A DNA stretch of 58,068 bases from a virus. Positions 47,244 through 57,310 of the stretch are shown in pieces. The DNA lies in IMG/VR virus record IMGVR_UViG_3300006947_000012, positions 1 through 58,068 of that record. One strand, written 5' to 3'. The position numbers and the translations under genes are program-made. The notes under the pieces were generated by a model, which worked only from the letters and a program-made list of their open reading frames with translations, did not search any database and was not told where the DNA came from. How positions within the stretch are numbered: the stretch's first letter is position 1; every line of letters starts with the position of its first letter.

Positions 47244-48662
47244 TTAAACGCGTACACATTCTAAATCAATAGAAGTATCAAATCTTTTCAGAACGATACC
47301 TGCTGTTTTAAGCATATGTACACTTGCACCATCAATGTCAGAAGCTCGTAGATCACTTGATCCGAAGCCTGTTGGAACAACAGAACCCGCTACTGCCCAT
47401 CTTAAGTACTCACGTCCTTTCTTATTGATCATTTGAATGTTTGCTTGACCATCATAATTTGATGTATCAACAAATACCATTCTGTATGATTCTAAAGAGT
47501 AGCCAGTCACAGGATGTTTAGCTCTTGCTTGTGCTACAGGACCATGGTCAAACATTGGATGTTTAACCACATTTACTGTATGCCCATCAATATGGTCATA
47601 ACTTGTAAAGTAACCAGTCATTCCTAAAGAACGTCCTGATCCAGTAATAAAATGACTATCAGCATTAATTGTCCAACCATTAGCGAAACCGCCTGTGTAA
47701 GCTTTTAATGCATTGTCAAATTCTCTAGCTCCACCAATACCAGTAAACAATGTGATGTTTTTGTTGTTAGCATCACTCATACCGTAGAATAAATCTCCGA
47801 TAAGATTTGTTATTTTGGACTCAGTTAAAGTAGAGTACGTATCCTTATTGATAATTTGTTGTAATAAACCAGGTCCAGAGATTACAGGTTGCCCGTTTTC
47901 ATCTGTCATGTTTACTACTCCATCATTACCATAAGTTTTTTCTCCATACCAGTAAAGTAACTCGCACTCTTCCTTGAAAGAAAGCATGTGTAGATATTCT
48001 TCATAGTCCATCCACATTTTAGTTGTTTTACCTCCTTTTGTAGGTAGAGCAAATTCAGCAACATAGTTCTTAGCATTTCCTGCGAAGTGGTAAGATTTTC
48101 TAATTGTACCGATTTTGTTTCTAACCATACCTGGCGTAGACCAGTTTGAAGCATTACCTCTTGAGAAGTCAACTCCAACATTAGCATATAGTTGTCCCCA
48201 TATCGCACCAATAGCTCCTTCTCCACTAACAAGAGCTGCTGTAGCTGACGGATCTACTAATTGACATGTGTACTCATAATTTGAGCCAACACTTTTTGGT
48301 TCAGCCATAATTCTCACTTGAGTTCCATCTTGTGAAATCAAAGTGTATGGGAATATAAACCATTTGTCTGGGAAAGTTAATGTAAGAACTGACCCGCCCA
48401 CACCAGTACCAACCATTGCAGCTGCACATGGACGAGTGTTGATTGTGTGAGTTTTAATACGGTACTCATATTCCCATCTATCGATGGATTTAGAGTTACC
48501 AACTCCTTCAGTTAACATAGTTAACGGGAATTTTCTATCATCTTTTCCCGCAAGGTGTGTAATAATTGGAGAAAGCTCTGCTGGCTTTTCCAATAACGCA
48601 TTTACTAACGAATTTGTATCCGTCATTTGCGCATCATTGTAATAAGTTTTTAATACTTGCAT
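47244..48662 (-). CDS. Major capsid protein, crAss-like HK97 fold, 472 aa
   Basis: The segment FPLTMLTEGVGNSKSID followed by WEYEYRIKTHTINTRP (about residues 44-80) matches the N-terminal region of crAss-like major capsid proteins as I remember it. The length is also right for that family. The body contains beta-strand and loop segments such as LTLTFPDKWFIFPYTLISQD and a C-terminal domain with many Gly and Tyr. No proteolytic maturation site is obvious. The gene follows the scaffold by 14 bases and is followed by a strong hairpin, fitting a highly expressed gene. It would form the icosahedral shell. Confidence 0.88.
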   Translation of the reverse strand: MQVLKTYYNDAQMTDTNSLVNALLEKPAELSPIITHLAGKDDRKFPLTMLTEGVGNSKSIDRWEYEYRIKTHTINTRPCAAAMVGTGVGGSVLTLTFPDKWFIFPYTLISQDGTQVRIMAEPKSVGSNYEYTCQLVDPSATAALVSGEGAIGAIWGQLYANVGVDFSRGNASNWSTPGMVRNKIGTIRKSYHFAGNAKNYVAEFALPTKGGKTTKMWMDYEEYLHMLSFKEECELLYWYGEKTYGNDGVVNMTDENGQPVISGPGLLQQIINKDTYSTLTESKITNLIGDLFYGMSDANNKNITLFTGIGGAREFDNALKAYTGGFANGWTINADSHFITGSGRSLGMTGYFTSYDHIDGHTVNVVKHPMFDHGPVAQARAKHPVTGYSLESYRMVFVDTSNYDGQANIQMINKKGREYLRWAVAGSVVPTGFGSSDLRASDIDGASVHMLKTAGIVLKRFDTSIDLECVRV

Positions 48663-48676
48663 TTTAATTTATTTTT

Positions 48677-49777
48677 TTAAAGGTTATTCAGGTTCAAATC
48701 TAATTTTTCTATATCAAATCCGCCGCTTCTTTTAGGTCGCGACGCACTCTTTGTTGTCGTAGTAGATTTAATTTTTGATCTCAAACTTTGGGCACTTTTT
48801 GTTTTTGCCTTAGTAGAGATTATGTCTTTTAAGTTAAAGCCTTTGAACATTAAATAGTCAATAGCTAATTTAACTTCTGTAGTAGATTCTTTATGTGCTT
48901 TTTCTCTAGCCGTTTTTCCATCTCCATCTTGGTCAGTTAAAAAGTCAAAAAATTTCTTCTTATCTTTTTCTTGTACAGTCAGCCCAGCAAAATCTTTTGA
49001 AGTTTGGATAGTCTCATTAATCTCATCCCAAAAATCTCTTTGTTTTTGTTGTGCTGCTTGTTGTTGTTTCTTTTCTGCTACTATGGATTCATCTCTTTCT
49101 TTTCCATAATATTCAGTTAATGCTGTTTTAGCTTTTGTTGCCTTATCAAATAATTTATTAGTATCTGTATAATCTTCTAATAATTCATTTACAAAATCAT
49201 CGTCGTGTCCTTTTAGTTTAAAGTACTCTCCAAGAACTGCTCGCTGTGTTCTTACGTCGTCTTGAGTAACTTTAACATTTTCAAAATCTGTTATCTTGTT
49301 AGACATCTGTAACCATTCTTCTGATTTACCCCCATTCAAAACAAAGTCTAAATGTTTTTGAATTTCTGGATGAGCTTGGAATAATCCATCTAATTGGTCG
49401 TCTGCTATTTTAGATCCTACAGCTTTAGCTAATTTAACTAAACCTTCTGATGTATCCTCAAATTCTTCATCAGGAAATTCATATCCTAACTGAGAAAGTA
49501 CTTCACTTACTACTGTGTCGTCAATTTCTCCTTCTGGTTCTGGATCCTCAACATCTTCGTTGGCTGTCTCAGCTTTAATTTTTTCTTTTTTAGGGGCCGC
49601 TTGTTCTTCTTCAAGCTTATCTTCTACATCATCATCAAGCTCGTTAAGAACAGACTCTATAGCGTCCTCTTTAATTTCTTTTCCGGGAGTTTCTACCGTC
49701 TCCTCTGCGGTGAGACCTTCACTAATGAAATCATCAAAAGTAATATCTTCTAGTTTTAATTTATTTTCGTCTGACAT
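48677..49777 (-). CDS. Putative capsid scaffolding protein, 366 aa
   Basis: Residues 1-100 are very acidic (for example EDAIESVLNELDDDVEDKLE) and the C-terminal 45 residues are basic (KSAQSLRSKIKSTTTTKS, then RPKRSGGFDIEKLDL). The centre is helical with a Gln-rich coiled coil (KKQQQAAQQKQRDFWDEI). An acidic helical body with a basic C-terminal hook directly upstream of the capsid gene is the usual description of a phage scaffold. The RSGGFD element resembles the GG-aromatic motif of the cargo genes, but weakly. I infer an assembly core that leaves or is degraded before packaging. Confidence 0.75.
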   Translation of the reverse strand: MSDENKLKLEDITFDDFISEGLTAEETVETPGKEIKEDAIESVLNELDDDVEDKLEEEQAAPKKEKIKAETANEDVEDPEPEGEIDDTVVSEVLSQLGYEFPDEEFEDTSEGLVKLAKAVGSKIADDQLDGLFQAHPEIQKHLDFVLNGGKSEEWLQMSNKITDFENVKVTQDDVRTQRAVLGEYFKLKGHDDDFVNELLEDYTDTNKLFDKATKAKTALTEYYGKERDESIVAEKKQQQAAQQKQRDFWDEINETIQTSKDFAGLTVQEKDKKKFFDFLTDQDGDGKTAREKAHKESTTEVKLAIDYLMFKGFNLKDIISTKAKTKSAQSLRSKIKSTTTTKSASRPKRSGGFDIEKLDLNLNNL

Positions 49778-49793
49778 ATCTATTATTTTTTAT

Positions 49794-49802
49794 GCAAATT
49801 TA
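49794..49802 (-). promoter_or_regulatory. -7 promoter element for the scaffold-capsid unit
   Basis: On the minus strand TAAATTTGC matches the Bacteroidota -7 consensus TAnnTTTGY, 16 bases before the scaffold ATG, in an 88-base AT-rich gap. A -33 TTTG at the expected distance is not visible. Confidence 0.5.
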
Positions 49803-49865
49803 CCATTAATATTTAATTTATTTTTATATTTTTAGTTTTTTGGTTTTGTTATTACTATATAACAC

Positions 49866-52235
49866 TTATTGCTTTATATTAGGTATTATAGGCCTATTTA
49901 TAGCTGTATTATCACTAGGTGCCTCTAGTGATTTCTTTATATAATCCTCTATTGTAGGAGCATTAGATTCTAACTCTTGCTCTTCCTTTTGTTTTCGTTC
50001 TTCTGCCTTCTTAGCTTTGAACGCTTGCGCTTTAGAATATTCACCATCTCCTGCATTATCGTCATGGTAATCTACATTAATATCTTCACTGTTCTTTAAA
50101 ACATTGTTAGCGTAGTCTCTATCTCCTTTTTTTAAATACTCTAGAACAGAATGATTAGCATCAACCTTTCCATATAAATAAGGACTTTTATGCATAGTAG
50201 ATATTACATATTGTAATGGAACTCCTGCAATAGTATTAGTTTTTGGGTCGTACTCTTTATGTTTTTTTGCTTTCTCTGTGTAAGATAGTACTTGAAGTGT
50301 AATAGCATTAAATGATTTATCTATAAAATTATCTGCCCCAAAATCAAGATTCTCTTCAGTGATGTTCATTCCTTTATACCATTGACCTACTTTATTTAAG
50401 TGTCCAGTAACATGATCCTTAGTTTGCATCTCAAATTTAATTCTACCTGCACCTATACTTGTTTCATCAGTTTTAGGAGCTGCTATATAATCAAACGCAG
50501 AAAGACTTCCACTTTCTATAAATTTATCTGCTCTACCTAGACCAGTAGCCACGGTAGCTAATAGCTCAGCATTAATATTATTTTTAGCAAATTCTTTAGC
50601 GCCTCCTTTAAGCATTTGATACCAATTCCCAGTTTCATTTTTAAAAATCCCATAAGCTAAACGACTAGCATCAACAACTGCCTCTTTAGAATGCCCAGTA
50701 GTATTAGCCATCTGATCTACATTAGCATTTATAGTATTTACAAATCTAGTTGCAAAGTATTCTTTAGGGTGAAGTGGATTATTACTTTTTGTTAGATTAC
50801 TTGATAATTTGTCTGTTTTATTAGAATTATATATGTAGTGATCTTTTAAATTTGGTTTTCTATTTTTAGTTCCTTTTGCTCTTGTTATTGCATCTATTTT
50901 ATAATCTCCTAAACTAGGATGATTCTTTAAAGCAATTTCATTTATTTTATCTACTTCCATTTTATCTCCTCCTCCATGCATAATTAAAGGCAGGCCTGTA
51001 GTCTCATCTCTCCCAATGATAAATCCAACATGTTCTGTAGATCTATTCATATCAACAGTATAACCTGAATCACTTTCTTTATCTGCTTTGTCTCCTCCTC
51101 TTCTATTTAAATGTACTAAATCTCCTATTTGTAAATTCTTCCAAATTTCTACTGGAGGTAGATCGGGTAGTTTAGACCAAGCTCCTTTTGCTTTAGAATC
51201 ACTTACTCCCCATAATTTTTCTCCACCTAACTCAACAACATGCTTTGCTCTATACCAAGCGTCTTCAGGACCTAAGTCATCTCTTTGAACGCCAGGAAAT
51301 AAGTCCATTAACATATTAGTTGCCTGTTCAGAACATCCACTTCCTTGTTGACATATCTCTTGCATCTTACCTTCATATATTGGAAGGTTATTTAAATTCT
51401 TAGAAGACCATTCTGAAAAAGCTGCAGTTGTTTTAGGACCCCAATCACCATCTACTCCATTACCGTTATCTCCAGAAGTACCTAAATCATATTTACTATC
51501 TACTAACATTTTCTGTATATCCACTGTATTACTAGTTTGTCTGTACAATAACTGCTTTATCTCAGGTTGTAGTTTATTTTCACTGTTAGCAGGATCTTTT
51601 TTATAAATCTCTTGTACATCTGCTGTCTGCTTAGCATCTAGTCCGCCTATATTAGCGGGAACATCAGCATCAAAAACTATCTGCTCTTTAATAGCGTTAT
51701 AAGATGTACTACCTTTCTTAGGCTGTATCCATTCCCCTGAAGCAGCATTTTCACCTACAGCTTTTTTCCTAGTAAGAATATTACCATCACCTTGTTTTGC
51801 ATATTCCCAAGGATCGCTTTGTGTGCTTACAATATTTAATGTAGACTCATCTATCACTCCTGGTATCCCTCCTTCTGCATATTTTTTAAATCCTCCTTTC
51901 TCTGCTTGTTGTTTAGGTTGACGTTTATATGTAGGATCTTCTATAAAAGACATTAACGCACTATGTTTAGGTAATGTTTCATGATCAGAAGTCATATGAG
52001 TTGAACCATTTATATTCCCATCAAAATTAGGAGTCGGTGTAATATTATTACTAATTACTACAGAATCTAAATCTAATTTATAATCTGATTTCTTTTCTGA
52101 TACATCTGGTTCTGGAACTTCTCCAAATATACCATTAGTTTGCGCCTCAGTAAATAGTTCTTCGTAATCTCCTGCATAACCATTTGCTTGAGCTACTTTT
52201 ACTATGCGTGATTTTTGACTGTTAGTTAGAGGCAT
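49866..52235 (-). CDS. Virion-type peptidoglycan amidase/peptidase with PG-binding-like segment, 789 aa
   Basis: Residues 113-123 (EKGGFKKYAEGG) carry the Y-x-x-G-G motif seen in the cargo candidates. Residues about 235-276 (IQKMLVDSKYDLG, then VDGDWGPKTTAAFSEW) resemble a peptidoglycan-binding repeat. A cysteine-peptidase/amidase-like domain follows: GCSEQATNMLMD with C301 as possible nucleophile, GDLVHLNRR near 371, and STEHVGFIIGRDE then LIMHGGG with H402 and H420 as possible catalytic histidines, an order like NlpC/P60 or CHAP domains. The last 300 residues are helical and charged. Its start overlaps the portal stop by 14 bases. I infer a virion-borne cell-wall hydrolase used on entry. 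A maturation protease is the main alternative. Confidence 0.7.
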   Translation of the reverse strand: MPLTNSQKSRIVKVAQANGYAGDYEELFTEAQTNGIFGEVPEPDVSEKKSDYKLDLDSVVISNNITPTPNFDGNINGSTHMTSDHETLPKHSALMSFIEDPTYKRQPKQQAEKGGFKKYAEGGIPGVIDESTLNIVSTQSDPWEYAKQGDGNILTRKKAVGENAASGEWIQPKKGSTSYNAIKEQIVFDADVPANIGGLDAKQTADVQEIYKKDPANSENKLQPEIKQLLYRQTSNTVDIQKMLVDSKYDLGTSGDNGNGVDGDWGPKTTAAFSEWSSKNLNNLPIYEGKMQEICQQGSGCSEQATNMLMDLFPGVQRDDLGPEDAWYRAKHVVELGGEKLWGVSDSKAKGAWSKLPDLPPVEIWKNLQIGDLVHLNRRGGDKADKESDSGYTVDMNRSTEHVGFIIGRDETTGLPLIMHGGGDKMEVDKINEIALKNHPSLGDYKIDAITRAKGTKNRKPNLKDHYIYNSNKTDKLSSNLTKSNNPLHPKEYFATRFVNTINANVDQMANTTGHSKEAVVDASRLAYGIFKNETGNWYQMLKGGAKEFAKNNINAELLATVATGLGRADKFIESGSLSAFDYIAAPKTDETSIGAGRIKFEMQTKDHVTGHLNKVGQWYKGMNITEENLDFGADNFIDKSFNAITLQVLSYTEKAKKHKEYDPKTNTIAGVPLQYVISTMHKSPYLYGKVDANHSVLEYLKKGDRDYANNVLKNSEDINVDYHDDNAGDGEYSKAQAFKAKKAEERKQKEEQELESNAPTIEDYIKKSLEAPSDNTAINRPIIPNIKQ

Positions 52236-54549
52236 TATTTTGTTTTGATTTAATCATTGCTGCTATCTTTTGTTCCTCAACAGCGTTATCTTCTTTATTC
52301 ATAGCTCTGTCAGCATCTATCTTCTTATGATCAACTTGTACTTGTTTATTGTTGTTTGAATTTTGATCATCATCAGCTTGAGCTTTTCTTCTAGACTCTA
52401 CTTGATCTAAACCTGCTTTCAAGTTAGAAGCATTGATTGTAGTCTCTGATTGTATTAAAGCTACTTCAATTTTATTACGTCTATCTTTATCATTCTCACC
52501 AGCTTCAAATTGCATTTTCTCTTGCTGTACTTGTATTTGTTTCTCTGCCTGTGCGTTCTGAGCTTCTTGTTGTGCTTGCTCTAATTGCTGAGTAATTTTC
52601 TCAGCTTTAGCTATCTTACCCTTAATTTGAGTAAAACTATCTGAATCAATAGCTTCAGCCACAATAGAAGCAGGTACACCATTCTGTATCATAGATTGCG
52701 CTAACATTTCTACTTTAGATTTCTTCTCTAAGTCTGCCCCAGCATCAGTAACAAATATACCATACTCAGATTCCATATGATCTAATGGATTAACTTTTAA
52801 GAACTCAACGGCACCATCAGGCATAACATAAGATGTTTTCTTTCCAGAAACCCAAGCTAATTTAGAATAATCTAAAAGAGCTTGTAAATCTTTCTCTTCT
52901 AATGATCCTATCTTTCTAAAGTAATCTTCTGTAATATGAGAAGATTGCATAATAGCTTGTTGTGTAATTCCTTTACCTTCATATTGACCAGTCTGACCTT
53001 GTCTTTGTCTATTAACTCCAGACAATCTTTCCCACTCACTTAATATAGAATCTAATAATAATACATACTGCTGTATAGTCTTAATAGATAAATCCATAAC
53101 ATTTTGATGCTGTGGATTTAATTGCATTCCTTCTTTGTTATAATCTACCCAAGCAATACCAATTGCATCAATGTAGTACATAAACTTATCCATATCCCAT
53201 TTCTTAGGAATCATATTAATATCAAACTGAGCTATAATATCTTTAGATTTAGCAATTGCTATTTCTAATCTATATTTATATATATTATAATTTATTTGAT
53301 ACGCTACCCCAAGCTGTACTAGTGATACATTGTCAGAATTAATCTCTGAGTATTTAATACCATTAATAGGTAACTTACATAAAGAAGGATTATTTAAAGA
53401 TCTTCTTTGATTTTCTACAGGTCCTACCTTACAAAATATTGTAGAACCTATTCTTGTTCCTTGATACACTTCTGGAACCCATTCATATTCTACATAGCCG
53501 CCTTGATCTTTAATCTCTTTTGGTAGTTTATATGCATCTGGTATCTCTACTACTTCCATATCTCCTGTCTCAGGATCTGGATAATGTAAGAATCCTACTC
53601 TAGAAATAGATTTCCAATATACAGTTATAACTTCTATAAGCCTAGACCTACCTCCTCTTTGTCTTCCGTTGTCTGGGTTTGACCCATACAATAAAAATGA
53701 TCCATCATCAAATTCTTCTGGCCTTTCTAAAGTATCAATATCTGCTTCTGTTAAAAATTCTCTATAAGTATCTACAATACTACTAACATGTGAGTCTCTT
53801 CTTGTTAAAGCCCAATCACCATCTTCAATAAAATCAATATCCGGATCTTTATCATAATCAACATCTAGTGGATTTAATACATCATAAAATACTTCACTGT
53901 TTACAACACCTCTATGAGTATATGCTTCACCAGAAACTAAGAAATGAAACCAAAGTTTTTGAAACTTATTATGAATATTATTATTATACATAATATAACT
54001 AAGAGATTGCTGTCCTATAGCAGCTCTTTTATCTACATATGACATATCAAACTGTTCTGCTATATGTTGTGGTAATTCTACTTCTTGACTTGGAGACCCT
54101 GTAGGAGGAGCTCCTTCAGTTTCATTCATTCTATTAATGAACATTTGCTCCATAGCTTGTTTTACTTTTGCTTTTTTCTGCTCTTCTTTCATGGAGACTG
54201 AGTCCGCATTAGCAACAGCTACAGTATAATTTAAAGGACGTTTTGTTTTCTCACCTAATAATAGATCTACGATTGGCTTTATTATAGGATAATTACGAAT
54301 CTTTGAAGGAAAGTTATTCCTCGCTTTGCCATAGGGCTTTAAAACATAACGATAATCTTCATCTAAAATGTGTCCATTATAGAAATCATATAATGCTTGT
54401 ATGTTACTTCTGCGTGACCCAAAACCTCCAACATCAGACAAACTGATGTAAGCTTGTACACATTGTTTTGCCCATTCTTTATTTTTTTTAGATGTGGGTA
54501 TTTTTTGTTTTGGTATACTATGAGTAGTCGTATCTGTATGTATTTTCAT
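52222..54549 (-). CDS. Portal protein, 775 aa
   Basis: It follows the terminase by three bases, the normal place. The N-terminal half has the portal layout: a helical start with WAKQCVQAYISLSDVGGFGS, LKPYGKARNNFPSKIRNYPI, and an LLGEKTKRPLNYTVAV segment. The central region (ERLSGVNRQRQGQTGQYEGK, then GITQQAIMQSSHITEDYF) is the conserved stem and crown area of crAss-like portals. The C-terminal 120 residues are a Gln/Lys/Glu-rich coiled coil, probably the crown/barrel extension pointing into the capsid. It is predicted to be a dodecameric ring at one vertex that conducts DNA and holds the ring proteins. Confidence 0.87.
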   Translation of the reverse strand: MKIHTDTTTHSIPKQKIPTSKKNKEWAKQCVQAYISLSDVGGFGSRRSNIQALYDFYNGHILDEDYRYVLKPYGKARNNFPSKIRNYPIIKPIVDLLLGEKTKRPLNYTVAVANADSVSMKEEQKKAKVKQAMEQMFINRMNETEGAPPTGSPSQEVELPQHIAEQFDMSYVDKRAAIGQQSLSYIMYNNNIHNKFQKLWFHFLVSGEAYTHRGVVNSEVFYDVLNPLDVDYDKDPDIDFIEDGDWALTRRDSHVSSIVDTYREFLTEADIDTLERPEEFDDGSFLLYGSNPDNGRQRGGRSRLIEVITVYWKSISRVGFLHYPDPETGDMEVVEIPDAYKLPKEIKDQGGYVEYEWVPEVYQGTRIGSTIFCKVGPVENQRRSLNNPSLCKLPINGIKYSEINSDNVSLVQLGVAYQINYNIYKYRLEIAIAKSKDIIAQFDINMIPKKWDMDKFMYYIDAIGIAWVDYNKEGMQLNPQHQNVMDLSIKTIQQYVLLLDSILSEWERLSGVNRQRQGQTGQYEGKGITQQAIMQSSHITEDYFRKIGSLEEKDLQALLDYSKLAWVSGKKTSYVMPDGAVEFLKVNPLDHMESEYGIFVTDAGADLEKKSKVEMLAQSMIQNGVPASIVAEAIDSDSFTQIKGKIAKAEKITQQLEQAQQEAQNAQAEKQIQVQQEKMQFEAGENDKDRRNKIEVALIQSETTINASNLKAGLDQVESRRKAQADDDQNSNNNKQVQVDHKKIDADRAMNKEDNAVEEQKIAAMIKSKQNNASN

Positions 54550-54552
54550 ATG

Positions 54553-56523
54553 TTAAAAGTATTGTCTATTAAAAAAGTCATCTTGTGCCCTATCTTTGTA
54601 AATATCAGTTACCTCAGCATTATACAATTCTCTTGTATGATACATACCAATCATTAACGCCATGACACGGTCAAAGTTTCCTTTATGGTTAAATTTAAGT
54701 AATTCTTGTATGAGTGCTGGGTCATAAATCTTTTGCAAATTTAAGAATTTTTTTCCAGTATCGTCTACCCCCCGAAGTGAATTTAGCCAATCTCTTATAT
54801 ATATCTCACCTTGGTGCTTCCTAGCCTCTGTCATATGCATGCCATACGTACGTCTAACACGTCTAGATTGCAGTTCTTTCTTGTCTAACATCTCAAATTC
54901 AGGCTGTAGTCTGTGCAGCTTTCTATGTCTTTTTGCGTATGCTATTATCTCACCTCTATCATTCTCAAATCCTATCTTACAATTATAATAATCTGCAAGC
55001 ATAAATAGATTTCTATTGTAATCATCTTGTGTTTTAGGTCTACCAACATAAGAAGCTACAATCATATCGTCAGGTTGTGATAAATTATTAGGTCTCTTTA
55101 ATACATATGCTGCTCCTAACGAGGAGGAGTCTGCTGATTGATTCTGACCATATGGATCATGACATATCACATATAAATTATGAGGTGTTTCATCTTGTGT
55201 GTTTCTATATGGTGATTCATATATAACTATAGATCCTGTATTATCATCATCTTTTCTGTGAGGAAATTTTAGTATAGGGTGTGCAGAGTAGTCTGGTTTA
55301 AATTCTACTTTATCTTTTTTATAATAAAATCTTCCTGGAGTTCCTTTAGTATGTAAATTATTAGCTTTAATATTATTATAATGTTCTTGTAAAGATGCTA
55401 CATCAAATAAATTAGCTGTAACTTGTAACGTAGCTTCTTGTGGAGAAAAAGGATGTTCTGCTATATACTGATCTAATGATTTTGCATCAGCCGCCCCTTT
55501 CTTCTTATCTCTCATTCCTTTCTCATACTCTACAGCGTCACCTTTAATAGAGTTTCCATCTTCATCTATAAAACCATCTAAATTCTTTTGTATAGGTATA
55601 AAATATCCACATCTTGTGCCTGTAGCACCTGCATCCCATACATTCTCATAGTCCATACAATCATATGCTGCAGGGTTATAAAATATTTCTTCCATCGCCT
55701 CAAAATCAGCGCCTTCTGTACCACCTGTACCAAAAGCAATCATCATACCTAATGTTTTTGCTCCTTGCCTCATTGTTGGCATTGTTACCTCCCAAGCTTT
55801 GAGTAGTCCGGGGAAAGAACCAGCTTCCTCAAAGAAAACTAGTTCTCCCGCCTTTCCCCTCACCTTGTCTGGAGCATCCTTTAAAGATACCCCCATTATC
55901 TGGGATTTCATACCCATCTCTATTTCAATACCGTTTACTTTCTTTTTATACCCAGACATCTTGCTCATCTCTCTATCTCTTAATCTAGGTTGTGCCCATG
56001 CTGTATTATCATCTATAAAAGATAAAAACTCCCACGCTTTAGATAGAAGTCCGTCACCAATTAAATATTCTTTTTGTCCTGCAAATACAAAGTTTTTAGA
56101 GTTCTTTACAAAGAAGTAGTTACGAGCTAACATAGACCCTGCTTTATAAGAGTACCCTTTACGCCTAGCTTTAAGTACAATCATATGTTTATTGCTCGCC
56201 CTTGCTTTGTCTATCTCTTGGAAGTACTCCCAATCACCATCATAAAATCTAGGGAAAGTTCTTTCACGTCTAGATTGTATTGTACCGTCAGGTAATGTTT
56301 CATCTACAGCTCTGTCAATAGGACAATAATTTAAATAAAAATAATGGAAGCCTGTAACATGTAATTCATCTATTGTATACCCATACATACATCTTTTAGT
56401 CTCTTCATCCCAAAAGTCGTAATACCCTTTAGTATTAGGAAGAGTATCAGTATAATAACCATTCTGCTCAAAAAAATACGCAGCTGGGCGTATCCTATTT
56501 ATATCCTTAAACTGTTCGGACAT
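54553..56523 (-). CDS. terL: Terminase large subunit, 656 aa
   Basis: ATPase motifs: Walker A-like KARRKGYSYKAGSM at 118-131 (a degenerate P-loop as in other large terminases), Walker B ELVFFEEAG with catalytic glutamates at 232-233, and motif III MIAFGTGG at 261-268. The nuclease domain has three acidic positions: D456 in VICHDPYG, E520 in GFENDRG and D618 in NFDRVMA. The length and both domains are complete. It powers DNA packaging and cuts concatemers. Its start overlaps the upstream gene by 25 bases, and the portal gene follows. A canonical small terminase was not identified; the small genes upstream are candidates. Confidence 0.93.
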   Translation of the reverse strand: MSEQFKDINRIRPAAYFFEQNGYYTDTLPNTKGYYDFWDEETKRCMYGYTIDELHVTGFHYFYLNYCPIDRAVDETLPDGTIQSRRERTFPRFYDGDWEYFQEIDKARASNKHMIVLKARRKGYSYKAGSMLARNYFFVKNSKNFVFAGQKEYLIGDGLLSKAWEFLSFIDDNTAWAQPRLRDREMSKMSGYKKKVNGIEIEMGMKSQIMGVSLKDAPDKVRGKAGELVFFEEAGSFPGLLKAWEVTMPTMRQGAKTLGMMIAFGTGGTEGADFEAMEEIFYNPAAYDCMDYENVWDAGATGTRCGYFIPIQKNLDGFIDEDGNSIKGDAVEYEKGMRDKKKGAADAKSLDQYIAEHPFSPQEATLQVTANLFDVASLQEHYNNIKANNLHTKGTPGRFYYKKDKVEFKPDYSAHPILKFPHRKDDDNTGSIVIYESPYRNTQDETPHNLYVICHDPYGQNQSADSSSLGAAYVLKRPNNLSQPDDMIVASYVGRPKTQDDYNRNLFMLADYYNCKIGFENDRGEIIAYAKRHRKLHRLQPEFEMLDKKELQSRRVRRTYGMHMTEARKHQGEIYIRDWLNSLRGVDDTGKKFLNLQKIYDPALIQELLKFNHKGNFDRVMALMIGMYHTRELYNAEVTDIYKDRAQDDFFNRQYF

Positions 56524-56798
56524 GTATCTTTAATCTTTATTAATTCAGAACATTTTTCATACTCTTCTGTTGATGTAAAATACTCTACAAGAATATCTAT
56601 CATATCAGCAGTTCTGCCATCTTCTTCCATAGGGTTAAAAGGTAAAGGATATGAATCTATATCATCACCTTCTAACTCATAATAAATATCATCTAAAGTT
56701 CTTCTTTTAGTTATAATATTAAAAGCATTCTTCATAGCTATTTCATATAACTCTAGATCATCTTCATAATTTTTTTGATTTTCTTTCCATTCTTCCAT
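56499..56798 (-). CDS. Unknown small acidic protein, 99 aa
   Basis: A helical, acidic protein (YEDDLELYEIAMKNAFNI, then MIDILVEYFTSTEEYEKC). No domain is recognised. It overlaps the terminase start by 25 bases and its own start overlaps the stop of the upstream 170-residue gene, so all are translated together. A small-terminase-like or packaging accessory role is possible from position only. Confidence 0.55.
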   Translation of the reverse strand: MEEWKENQKNYEDDLELYEIAMKNAFNIITKRRTLDDIYYELEGDDIDSYPLPFNPMEEDGRTADMIDILVEYFTSTEEYEKCSELIKIKDTCPNSLRI

Positions 56799-57310
56799 TA
56801 CATACTATATTTATTTACTTCAACTCCTCCTCTGTTACTATTATTTGCTTGCTCTTCTTTTCGTACTATATCTTCTAATCTAGCTAATCCATCTACTACT
56901 TTTCCCATATTAGATAAGTTTGCAATTAAATCTTTAGCGTGGAATATAGGTTTACCATTATCATCCATCATAGTTAGGTCTATATCTCCAAAGTACTTTT
57001 CTAATTTAATAACAGACCCTCTAGCTGCTTTTAATAATTTTACTGCTGAGGTTTCTAATAGTTCTTCATACTTAGAGCACGCTGCATCTATCTTAGAACT
57101 TTCTTTCCATGCTTTAGCAAAGATACCATTTTTTACTTCAGTTTTACGTTCTTCCCATTCATAAACAGCATATGGAGATCTATAATCAACCATAAAGTAT
57201 ACATAAGCTAATTCCTGAGCTGTTAACGGTCTGAATTCTATTATTAACTTAGCGTATGGAGATGGTACTGCTTTGTTATCTACAATTATTAAAAGGTCCT
57301 TAGTGCGCAT
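56798..57310 (-). CDS. Unknown protein upstream of terminase, 170 aa
   Basis: The N-terminal region is mixed alpha/beta (LLIIVDNKAVPSPYAKLIIEF, then YFMVDYRSPYAVYEW). The C-terminal 80 residues are helical and charged with a coiled-coil tendency (DAACSKYEELLETSAVKLL). It lacks a membrane segment or enzyme motif. It starts directly after the HU-like gene stop. By place it is a candidate small terminase subunit, but the fold cannot be confirmed from the sequence alone. Confidence 0.55.
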   Translation of the reverse strand: MRTKDLLIIVDNKAVPSPYAKLIIEFRPLTAQELAYVYFMVDYRSPYAVYEWEERKTEVKNGIFAKAWKESSKIDAACSKYEELLETSAVKLLKAARGSVIKLEKYFGDIDLTMMDDNGKPIFHAKDLIANLSNMGKVVDGLARLEDIVRKEEQANNSNRGGVEVNKYSM

